A DNA stretch of 64,000 bases from Aphelocoma coerulescens (Eukaryota > Chordata > Aves > Passeriformes > Corvidae), in contig NC_091013.1 of the NCBI RefSeq assembly GCF_041296385.1, forward strand, positions 6,896,001-6,960,000, in the 5' to 3' direction. Made by a program: the position numbers and the translations under genes. This document shows, piece by piece, positions 35,973 through 46,000 of the stretch. The stretch's first letter is position 1, and each line of letters begins with the position of its first letter. Under the pieces are notes generated by a model. It worked only from the letters and a program-made list of their open reading frames with translations. It was not told the origin of the DNA and did no database searches.

Positions 35973-38919
35973 AGTTATTTTGCTAAGCACCCTGAATTTC
36001 CAAGTGGAAATGCATTCAGGAGGCAGAAATGTTTTGGTTTTGTTTGTTTTCCTCTCACTAGCTTGTCATGTGGTTCTCCATATCACCATACATCTGCTTG
36101 CTGAAAGAGCTAGCTGTGCTCAGATCTTACCAGCAAAACAGCTTTAAACCAGCTCTTTGACCCTGTTGCTGACAGTGCTTTCCCAGTAATGCTCTAGATA
36201 ACAGCTGCAATTCCAAGGATGCTGCAGTACAATCCCAGTCACAGAAGCTGGGACTTTATCTTAAGAAGATTGTCTTAAATTACTTGCAGGACAATCAGCT
36301 CCTTTTCATAAAAAATAACATGCTAGGAAGTTGGACTCTGCAATCCATTGCTTAAACTGTGGCTCTCCTATTTGCCAGAATTTTATGTGGTAATAAAGCC
36401 ATCTCTGGACCCAGCAGGAACTGGAATTTTAAAGTACAGTGATTTCAGCTATGAGCTATGGGCAGGGGGAATAAATTACTTACAAGTTTACCTACCACAG
36501 TGTTTGGAGAAATATTTCTCCACCTGCTTCTGTGCCGTTTCATCTCTCTGCAAGGGTGATCTAGAGTGGTACTATGACATGTGATGGGAGCTCAGGACAA
36601 AAAGGGTTAGTAATGCAATATTTGCTGAGATCCTGGATATGCTTAAGCCAGTGTTTGTCATCAATTTGTTTTACTGAAGGTGATATTTCAACCTCCTGCT
36701 TGGCTGGATAGGCTGCAGTACTGGACAGTTTGGTGTAAGACCCCTTGCCATATTTCTAGACCAGGTAGAGGTGGCCTGTGCAGCCACTTGTATTGAGGCT
36801 GTTGGGACTGTGAGTGGGGTAAGATGGAATCCAGTGTAAAAAAAGGAAGTTTCAGGCCTTTACAAAACCAGTAAGTGGAATGTCAGTGGATGTGTTCCAA
36901 GCCACGCCTCTAAAGGAAGGTCATCCTTCGATGATGCATCACTAGATTGTCCTGAGTAGAGAGAGAAATAACCTCTGCTTACCAGAATTGCTAATAACTC
37001 ATCTGCAGACAGGCTAACAGCATCTGCTTTCAGCTGTTGTGCCTTTCAGCCGGGATGTTCACCCAATAGTCTCAGGAGCAACAGGACTCACCCTGTGGGT
37101 ATTGAAGAACAATTTAAAATACTGAGATATTCAAGATTGATTCAAGCTGAAGAACTATTCATAGACTTGAAGGAAAAGAGGACCCTTTACTTTAAATACA
37201 CCTAAAAATCTCTTGCTTTACAATAATTCTGTTTTTGTGAAAATCAAACAAAATTCCGTCAAGAATATATAGACAGGATTTTAAAATTATTTTGGCTATC
37301 GAACCACTGTAGCCCAAGAATGTTTAGCCTGCAGGACTTTGTACACCACAAATAGTATATAACATTACCCTGTTAACACTAATAAACTCCAAATTGCAGA
37401 ACATAAACCATTTGACAGCAGTCCTGGAATTATTTTGGCCTCTGTGAAGCAAAGCAACTCTCATAGGTATGAAGCCAAGAAATTCTGTGATGTAGAATTT
37501 ATGACCTATTTACCTCCAATGCTACTTATAAACAAAGAGGTCTTTGAAAAACGAGGTTGTAGCATCATGATGTAATTTTAAAAGCATCTAGTATTTTTCT
37601 TTTTACTGGTGAAGAAGGGAGATAAGGAGGGGAGAATGATGTGGGACAGTCTACACTTTTGGTGCTAAGGGAACCAGTTTATCCTGCATTCAGTAAAACC
37701 AGCAGGTGAGACAGACACAGTTAGTTCATGATTTCTTTGCCATTACACCCAACCTGTTAAGGATCTGGCATCAAGAAACACTCTGTGTCCCTTGGACAAA
37801 GAAGAGCAGCCATAAGGAGCAAGTTCTCACTCCTGTCTAATAAAAGGAAAATAACAGCTGAGAGATTTGTAAATGTTTGCTGTAATTCTGCAACAGAATA
37901 AAATGTTAAATTCCACACACTGCTCTGGCACTCCCATCCTGATCATCATCAGTGAAAATATACCTTCAGTGCAGCAGCTGTAGCTGCTCTAATAAGATAT
38001 CTACATAGAGAAAATAGGCAATCAAATTTCTGCAAAGTATGAAATTGTCCATTAAATTGTCTCTTCCTTTTATATAACACAGCTGCAACAGTTCTCACTA
38101 GCTTTTTCTATCTATGCCTCAGCAAACATAACTCTCACTTGCAGGACATTTTCCAAATGAGTCATTTGAGATTCAGAAGATTTCCTCTAAATGCGTCTAG
38201 ACCATGACCCCTAGAATTTTATCCTGGGAGAAAAAAAAAAGGATTCTATCCATAAAATTGATCCAATCATCTACAGACGTACGTTAGGAAATAGAGAGCA
38301 TTGTAAATGAAGAACATATTCTGATAAATTTAATATTAAAGAGATGCAAAGAACATCTGTGTCATTTGCTTCTAAATGAATCTCTGGTAGTTTAGTCAAT
38401 GTGTTAATCTTCAAAAGGCCTTTGATGTTGTGGTCTGTTTGGCTTTGTCTGCTGCACTTTATAGTTTTGCTTTTAATAAGGCAGGGGTTCTGTGGTTTTA
38501 ATTTGAGTAACAAGTCATTACTGGTAAACTGAATTGCTTGGAATTACTGTAAATTGCGGTGTTTGCCTGCTAACTGATGGAGTGTCTGAAGTCCTGGGTG
38601 GAAGGTGTTATTCTTCCCCAGTGTTAATGATCTATTGAATCATGTCCTGTTGCTGGTTCTGGTGGTGGTGATGCTGATGCAAATTATGCCTGTATGGCCG
38701 TTTTGGTTTTTATTCAGAATTAGTCTTTGGTGGTTTAAACAACAAACATACCTGTCTCAGAGAGATACAGCTGTTGAAGTAATCAAAATGCCAACCCATG
38801 TTTCCATGGGGCAGTGACCATCATGGGAAATCCCTGTAACTGCTATGGAGTCTTTTTTTTTACCCCTCTTTGCACTGTCAGCCTGAGGAATTAATCTTGA
38901 TGAGTTAACTGGGTCACAC
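35973..38919. other. AT-rich unique sequence, no gene seen
   Basis: Frames are below 85 codons beyond the edge of the G/T tract. No repeat hallmark, RNA gene or regulatory cluster was recognised. Confidence 0.5.
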
Positions 38920-39018
38920 TTAGTGCTGTGGTTTAGTTGACAAGGGGGTGGTCGGTCAAAGGTTGGACTTGATGATCTTGGAGGTCTTTTCCAACCTTAA
39001 TGACTCTGTGATTCTATG
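38920..39018 (+). mobile_element. CR1 LINE, 3' terminal ~100 bp
   Basis: 'gctgtggtttagttgacaag', 'gtcggtcaaaggttggactt', 'gatgatcttggaggtctttt' and 'ccaaccttaatgactctgtg', then ATTCTATG (39011-39018). This is the 3' end of a CR1 subfamily very common in Neoaves. It is well preserved, so likely younger than the other CR1 pieces in the window. Confidence 0.93.
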
Positions 39019-40432
39019 AAACTTGAGCAGATCACTAGACCTGTGTGAAGGTCAGTAAAACACTTCTATTACCTTTCAGGTCTATCTAAGCTATGGTACA
39101 GTGATTTGAAGGATGCACTGGCTAAGTAAGGATCACTGAAAATTAATAGACATTCTTTAAGAGTTTTGTATCTTTGAAATTATTTCATTTTTAAGGGTCT
39201 TGGCATTTTTTGTCCAACCTGAAATGAAGTGTTTTGCTTTCTTTGGGTGTGATGAAACCCCTTATGTCTTTAGTTTAAGACAAGGAGAAAGTACACAAGA
39301 AAAAAAAAAAAAAAACAAAAGGACAAAACTGCATAAAAGGGCACAAACTCCTCTGCCAAGACAGCTCCTCAGCCAAACCCAAACCCTATCTCTGATGTGC
39401 TCAGGGCAGCTCTTCTTTTCAGAGAAAACACAGGGAGATTAAAAAAGCTGGCCAAAAACTCCACACTTTTGGAGGTCTGGCAGTGAAACATTGTGGGCCC
39501 ATCTCGGCATTCCCACTTCCCTCCTTATTGCCTTCTTATTCCAATACTTACTTGTACCTATACCTGCTTATCCCTGTGCTATTGTACAGAGATGTGCTTC
39601 ACTCTGCATTAATTTTTCCAGAAGAAGAAGCAGCAGCTGCTCTTGGCAGGTGTGAATACTGTTTATCACATCCCCTTCTTTCCCCCCTCAAAGCACACAC
39701 ACAAGCACAGAGTGATATTCTTGCACATTAAATTACTGCTATTGAAATCAGATTCTGTCTTACACGACGCTGACAGTGCTGTGTTTTATTGCTAAATGCT
39801 ACAAGTAATTCCTCACACTCTCAATGATTTATCATGTAGCTCATCTACTCAGGGATTTCCTCCATCATGTAATATCACTAGAATTTTGCCTGAGGAACAA
39901 CTGCCAGGGAGGACCTGCTGTTATACCTTGCTTCCTTCTTCTGGAACATATTAGCATAGCATAAGTAAACGCCACGGAGCAGTTTGACATATTGTGTAAG
40001 TACTGATTTTGTGTTAAACTGATAATAGATGCTTGTTGAGAAGCTGTAAATTTTCAGAAACTGTCTTAGTCTGCTGATACATTTTAAAATAGAAAAATGT
40101 AAAAGCAGCTGGTGTGTCTGTATCCACTATAATCCATCCACATTTCTGTATCCTTGCCTCTCATTGAGCATACAAAGAAGTTAAGACTGCAGGGAGCAAG
40201 TTTTCCATTTATACTGTTATACTATAAACATCTTTCCTTTGACACCAGACAGTGAGTCTGTAGTGGCATATGTAACATCAAACACATACAGAATGTAGTC
40301 ACCCTTGGCTCCACAGGGTTCACACATTAGGAATGTCCAGGAACAGTACACGTGACTTTCTGAATCAAGGACATATTCATACTCACTGGGACAGAGGTTG
40401 CTCCCAAAGCAGTGCACTAATTGCTTAGTTTG
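39019..40432. other. Unique sequence, no gene seen
   Basis: An A-run of about 15 lies near 39301. Frames are 82 codons or fewer. A possible poly(A)-tailed retrocopy upstream of the A-run was considered and not supported. Confidence 0.5.
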
Positions 40433-41860
40433 TTAACATAAGAATATAATAATGACCAGCCTGGTCCAGGCCCAACTAGCCCTGAGACCTGTTTCCCAAA
40501 GTGCCCAGCCAGAGATACACAGGGGAAGGTCATAATAAGCACAGGCTGATATTTAGCCAAGCACCTCTCTGGCTAAACGGCACCTGGCAATGCCTTGGAG
40601 AGTACCTGAGCTGAAGGTCATACAGAGACTGACCTGCTTAATGAGAGCCCATGGACCTGCTTTAATTTAGCTAATTCCTTCCAGAATCTATTTGCATTTT
40701 TGCCTCTGCAGCTTCTCTCAGCAACAAATGCCTTCTTCGGTTATGGGCTGTGCGAAAAAACGCCTTCTCCAGTTTGTTTTGAAATTGCTGCTTGATGCCT
40801 TGGCATTGGAGTCCCGTTCATTTCTGTGGGATCAGAATCAGAGAACAGTCCTTCCTCATGCCCTTTCTCTAACCGTGTAATTTCATCCTTGTTTAGCATA
40901 TGCCTTTTCCTTTTGCCACTTTCCGAAGCCAATCGTGGTCTGTTTGGTCTTTCCTCCTGTGCAGGCTGTTCTCTGATCAAACTTTTTCCTACCTCTTTCA
41001 ACTCTGCCCTTTATGAGATGAGGAAAGGACTAGCCCTGTGTGCAGTCTTCAGAATATGTCTGCACCAGACATTTATACAGATGGTTAAAAATGTTTTCAT
41101 TCTGGCTCCCAGTTCTTCTCCCTAATAATTCCTAACAGCCTCTTTGCCCTTTTGACCGCTGCTGAGTAGTGAGCTTACAGAAGCAACTCCAAGATTTACT
41201 TCTTGACTGGTAACAGCTAATTCAGAGCCAAGAACACTCTATCCATGGCTGATTTTTTTTTTTTCTCAGATTCATTACACTGCACATACCAGTGCTCAAT
41301 CCTGCCCAGTGTATACCAAGACCTTCTGCTGTCATTCACAGTCAGATTTAGATTTGGCTATATTAAGCATTTTTGCATTACCAAAAAACTTTGCCCCCTA
41401 GCCCCCTTTTCAAGCTTCCTTCTGAGAAAATGGTGACATCCCAGCATAGTTAATATTTCCCTACTATGAAAAACTCAGTCATTAGTCCTTCCTTATTTCC
41501 AATCCTCTAACCAGTTATTAATCCATATGAGGCCAAATACAACTCCAAAATGACAACAACTCCAAGCGACAACTTAATTTCTGTAAGAACCTTTGCAGAT
41601 GAAACTTTTTGAAAGATTCCTGGAAACCCTCATACACTATATCAACTGAATCACCTTTATTCATATACTTCCTTATACCTTCACAGAGTACTCACAGATT
41701 TGTAAGTCATGACTTGCCTCGCATAATCTGTGTTGACTATTCCTCAATAAATCACATTTTTTCCCTGTGTCTAGTAAATCTATACTTTATACAAGTTTTT
41801 GTGAGTTTGCTTGGTACAAAGTGTGAGTTTGCTCATTGCAGAAGCCAGATGCAATGTTTT
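40433..41860 (-). mobile_element. Ancient CR1 LINE, RT region to 3' end, antisense
   Basis: The plus strand follows the reverse complement of an old CR1 type abundant in turtles and crocodiles. Successive anchors: 'aacataagaatataataatg' with 'ccaactagccc' at the left edge; 'gggctgtgcgaaaaaacgcc' (40746); 'ctttgcccttttgaccgctg' (41142); 'actccaagatttacttcttg' with 'actggtaacagctaattcag' (41188-41227); 'aaccagttattaatccatat' (41509); 'catacactatatcaactgaa' (41632); 'atctgtgttgactattcctc' (41727); and 'agtttgcttggtacaaag' (41804). On the minus strand this spans RT from the QHGF-GKSC block (about 41690-41760), motif A (about 41600-41635) and the FADD position (about 41375-41393) to the 3' UTR. 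All reading frames are destroyed. Divergence is high, so the insertion is old. The right edge is approximate. Confidence 0.85.
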
Positions 41861-42136
41861 TTATTTCCCACATCTCTCTTGTAGTCCTGGTTAAAAAAAA
41901 AAAAAAAAAAAAAGATAATTTTTCTGATATCTGGAGCCTAAACTATGCTAATTCTCACAACAAACCAAAGCCTTTAACTCCTTTACCATTCTTTGAAATA
42001 TTTTATTGTTATGTATTGATTTGTTCCACATGCTGGTCCACTCTTCTTTCCAGCTAAGGTGTTTTCTGGGTAGGTCCCCCCTAAAGAACAACAAAGTCTC
42101 AGGTTTCTCCTTCCCCTCTCTGTGGAGAACATAGTG
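41861..42136. other. Short stretch between old CR1 and solo LTR
   Basis: It includes an A21 run (41893-41913). It may be further decayed CR1, but I could not align it. Confidence 0.4.
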
Positions 42137-42142
42137 ACAAGG
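42137..42142. repeat. Left target-site duplication ACAAGG
   Basis: Identical to 43011-43016 on the other side of the LTR. It marks the staggered cut made at integration. Confidence 0.75.
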
Positions 42143-42400
42143 TGTTGCAGTGTGCGAGACCGCACTGGTCAGGACCAGTGGGCCAATTGGCCCAGGGACA
42201 AAACAAGTCTGTTGGTGGGACAGCCCCTAAGGCCTGAACCATCCCCAAGGTTGTGGAGAGCAAAAGGAGCCATCCCACAACGCATTGTTTCATTATGTTG
42301 ATGTATGCTGTTTCTGTATTTTGGATTGGCCCCTTGGCCCCCACCCCTTTATACCTAGTTTGGTCCCCATCCAGAAAGTTCCCCTCTCCTGGTTCTACCC

Positions 42401-42584
42401 ATTGGTTTTTGTTCTCCTGCCCACCCCTCCTACTTCCCCATTGGTTATTGTACCTTTATTCCGCCCTCACTCCGCCTCTCTGCCCTGGCCATTGGTTCTG
42501 ACATTTTGCCTGCCCCATATTTAAGCCTGTACCCTTGCCCTCTATTTTGTCTTTTGTCCCTGGAGCCTCCATATGTGGAGTAAA
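42401..42584 (+). promoter_or_regulatory. LTR promoter and poly(A) signal
   Basis: Three ATTGGTT (inverted CCAAT, NF-Y type) motifs at 42401, 42440 and 42491 precede the TATA-like box at 42517. The AGTAAA signal at 42579 lies 62 bases after the TATA-like box, almost the same spacing as in the LTR at 5.2 kb (64). Transcription would run rightward through the U5 repeats into 43 kb. Confidence 0.5.
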
Positions 42585-42613
42585 TCCTTGTTGCCGGAAC
42601 CCCATACAAAAGA

Positions 42614-42895
42614 CCCTTCTCACCTCTTTTCCACTGATCACTACTGTTTGGGTGTGTGTGAGTGGCTGTACCACCTTTCTCACCTCTTTTCCACTGGTGG
42701 CTGTCATTTGGATGTGTGTGTGAGTGGCTGTACCACTCTCCTTGCCTCTTGTGTTGTGAGTGGCTGTAGCACCCTTCTTGCCTCTTTTCCACTGATCACT
42801 GCTGTTTGGATGTGTGTGTAAGTGGCTGTACCACCTTTCTCACCTCTTTTCCACTGATCACCACCATTTGGATGTGTGTGTGAGTGGCTGTACCA
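42614..42895 (+). repeat. U5 minisatellite, about five ~60-bp units
   Basis: Units begin at 42614, 42673, 42737, 42772 and 42834. Each runs from 'ccttctcacctcttttcc' through 'actgatcac', then 'tttggatgtgtgtgtgagt' and 'ggctgtaccac'. The third unit is internally deleted to about 35 bases. The first unit and the last two share 'actgatcac', whereas the second reads 'actggtggc'. Units differ by a few substitutions, so the expansion is not brand new. Spacers between copies are absent. Confidence 0.93.
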
Positions 42896-43010
42896 CCCAC
42901 GGTGTGTGTGCCTGTGCCTCCATTTGGCCTCAGTGCCAAAGCGGCCTCCTCCTGGTTGAGGATGCTTTTGGGAATGTTGTGGCACTTCACCACCTCCGCA
43001 TGCCGCAGCA

Positions 43011-43016
43011 ACAAGG
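43011..43016. repeat. Right target-site duplication ACAAGG
   Basis: Matches 42137-42142 exactly, which sets the right LTR boundary at 43010. Confidence 0.75.
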
Positions 43017-46000
43017 AAATCAAAGTTCTACCTGTTGTAGGAGAAGCAAAGGATTTGCTTCCCTCCAGAAGCAGCTGCTGCTATTTCGTGCCTTCCTGTG
43101 GCAAATGTGGTACCAGCTTTGCAGATACCTGTTTACATTGGGACTGACCTTCTCCAGCACTCATTCAGCTTTCTTGCAATGATTTTGTCTTCCCCGTGTG
43201 ATGCTTTTGTAGCTTGTTCACTTCTGAATCTCCCCAAGTCTGGTAAATGTCTTACTTCTGATGCCTTTGAAGTTTTTGTTTCTGTAAAGTTTCACACATT
43301 TATCAAATTGCTTCTCACAACCTTCTCTATTATTTTTTCTTGGACTGCCTTAACAGGGTTTTTCACTTCACTTGCTAGAGTTTTTGTTGCTGGTTATAGA
43401 ATCATTATCCTTTTTTCTCCCTGGCTCAGGACTTAATTATTATCTCACAGCACTGGTGCACACCATGGCTCAGGGACAGATTCTCCCCCTCACTCCATGA
43501 GAATCCTGGCATCCGACCTGGGAGTGGTTTCCTGCTCCTGGGAGTCCATCCCTCAGTGTTACAACTCTTCCCATGCTTCTCTAGCTCCAGCCTTCAGGCT
43601 GTGTGTTCATATTATCCTTCTCACCTAGTGCTGACACATTAAAATTAAAATACATCAGCACTAGTTAAGCTGAATACACAATCGTATGATCACAACAAAG
43701 TCAAGATTTGTCTCGTAATCTTTCTTTGTAGTGATTTGTAAGGAAAAGTCCCTTTGGTGCTGACTCCAGCATTAACATTGCAGACTGAATGCAGTCAGAC
43801 AAGTTAGTCTGTTGTTTGTCCCCTTCTCTAAAACAAACAGTTTCTAAAGGATACTTGTCTATGTGTTTGTTAGTGAAAATCCCCAGCCCTCTAGCAAATA
43901 TTCAAAATTTGCTGTTACCTATTGCAGTGACTCTTACTGTTTTGGAACAGTGTGATTTAGTATGTGAAACACGGAGGAAGTTTCTTTTTCATGGGGTTTT
44001 GATGCTCCTGAAACACAGTTTTGCTGAAATTAAGCTAACAGATGAAAGGAGTTAACTCAATCAACTGAATGGGCCTCACTCTCCCATAGGACTCAAAAGG
44101 AACTCAAACTTTTCTCCAACAGATCCATCATAGCCCAAAGTATCTTTTAATGAGAGATTTGATTGAATCTTAAAGGAAGTGTATTGTTATCTTCAGTTTA
44201 CCATCAAAGTTGCTTAAAGATAATGTTATTGGGGTCTTCTCAGGAACTGCATCTCAACAGGTCCCTGAATTTGCCAGGGTATGGTAATGAAATGAAAATA
44301 AACAAAAACAAACCTGAATTCAAATAGATTCAAACTCAAAACTGATTTCCATAATATCTGGACTTATAGAGCATATTTGGGTCATCTTGCCATTAAAGGG
44401 ATAAATCAGAGTTTCTTCTAATGGAGTGCTAAGGTGCCATCAAAGCCTGGCAGTTGGAGGACTGGTAACAATAATTCGATTCAGCAAGTCAGAATATCAT
44501 TACTCTGAATATTTATTATGCTTTATGTGGAAGGAAAATTGAATGAAATTCCGTGAAAACAAATAAAATGAGGAAATGCTCAGCAAGGAGCTACTGTGAC
44601 ATTTTCAATAATGCTTTCCCTTAAGAGAGGCTACCTGGCTGCTTCTCTCCTAGGGTGACCTGGAGTGACAATGAGATGCCACACAGGCTCTACAGCCACA
44701 GAGAAAAATCAGCTCTTCCAAAGGAGAGTCCAGACCTGGATCCTTTGGATCCCCTCCCCAGAATAAGGAGTTTCTTGGACCAAAGCAAGAGAAAGCAGCA
44801 CTTAGAGGGATCTCCTGGATTTCTCAGGGGCTCAGCCTTCCTGGATGGACTCCACGTTAGGAACAGGAGATATTTGGGCAAGTCCTTTTCAATCACTGGA
44901 TTGAGTGAGTGGGGAGCAGGTCTTTTCATTAAGCATATTTGTTGGGCAAGATGTTTGTCACCTGTGAATCTGATCTCTGTGGAGAAAGAAGCAAACCTCC
45001 ATCTTTTCTTCAGCCACAGCAACTTTAATTCCACATCTTCCTCAGGAGGTTCTAAGTCACAGGGATGTACCTCCCTTCCCTCAAACAAGGCTCTCTCATC
45101 TGAGCCCTCAAAAGAGAGGGAACAATCAGCAATAACAGGCTGTGGTTGTGGCTATGATTCCTGTCTCCTCGCAGCCACCAAAAATTAACCAACCCTTTCT
45201 CTTGAAGTTATGGCATGGTATGATAAGAACAAAGTACTTTAAGGACCAGAACGTTAGCAAGGAACCAAAAACCTAGAATTGTGGCCTCAGGATAAGGCCA
45301 GGCCAGGCACATAGGCTTTGGGGTTCTATTTTAGGACATTTTCTAGGTTCAATCACAGTAATAGGAACAGAAATCAGCTCATAGCCTTGTTCTCTTCTCT
45401 AACCAAGACTCAAAATCAGTCTGGAAGGGGAGAGGGAGCGGGTGTCAGGAACTTCCCTCTGGTCAGGTACTCTTTATTTCTTGTAAAAATGGGAGTTGAC
45501 TATTGCCAGCAGGGAACAGAAAAACAGCATCTAAGAAATTGTTCAGTGTAAACACCAGCAAATTCATTATTCATAGTTGTTTAATGAAAGTTTTATGTTA
45601 ACAAATCTTTTTTTCCCTCAATGGCTCATAAGCTATTTGCTGCCTTTTCCTCTCTTTTTGTTTCTTCCATTCATGGGGTCACATTCATTGCAGATTTCAA
45701 AAAAAACAAAAAACAAAGTTCAGGAGTCAGACAGTGGATTTCAGTGCTCACTGGCTACAAGGTGCCTTGTACTCCATCTGATTCAGCTCCATTATTCATT
45801 GCTTGGAATTTTTCAGAAGTATATTTAAAATGTCACTTACAATATGAAAATCTGTTTTAATACAATTTAGTCTGAACATTTATGGTGCTCACAGTGTTCC
45901 CATCTGTGCTTATGAAAGTTTTCCTTCCATAAATAGGTGCATTTTGTCCTTTGTCTTCAGTGAGAGTCTCACGACTTTTATTACGTCTGTGTTCTCAGAG

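Larger units (their letters stand above)
42143..43010 (+). mobile_element. Solo LTR of an avian endogenous retrovirus, ERVK-like
   Basis: The LTR starts TGTTGC and ends GCAGCA, and is flanked on both sides by the same hexamer ACAAGG (42137-42142 and 43011-43016). A 6-bp target duplication is typical of ERVK/alpha-beta type integrases. U3 has three inverted CCAAT boxes (42401, 42440, 42491) and a TATA-like ATATTTAAG (42517-42525). An AGTAAA poly(A) signal variant follows at 42579-42584. U5 is enlarged by tandem copies of a 60-bp unit (42614-42895). There is no internal retroviral sequence and no second LTR nearby, so it is the product of recombination between two LTRs. Frames through it are not viral genes. 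An alternative 3' end, GCAACA six bases into the flank, would be a better inverted repeat but loses the duplication. Confidence 0.85.

Noticed and set aside
35728..36104. Phe/Trp/Gly-rich membrane-protein-like frames
   Set aside because: They are the translation of a G/T-only low-complexity tract. The opposite strand gives Lys/Pro/Thr/Asn repeats for the same reason.
39300..39315. A-run as a retrocopy tail
   Set aside because: No coding similarity or poly(A) signal upstream. The flanks look unique.
41893..41913. A21 run as the tail of a processed pseudogene
   Set aside because: The upstream sequence aligns to an antisense CR1, and no gene-like sequence or AATAAA precedes the run.
42614..42895. 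Regularly repeated units read as a CRISPR-like array
   Set aside because: There are no unique spacers. Units are contiguous, vary among themselves and lie inside a vertebrate retroviral LTR.
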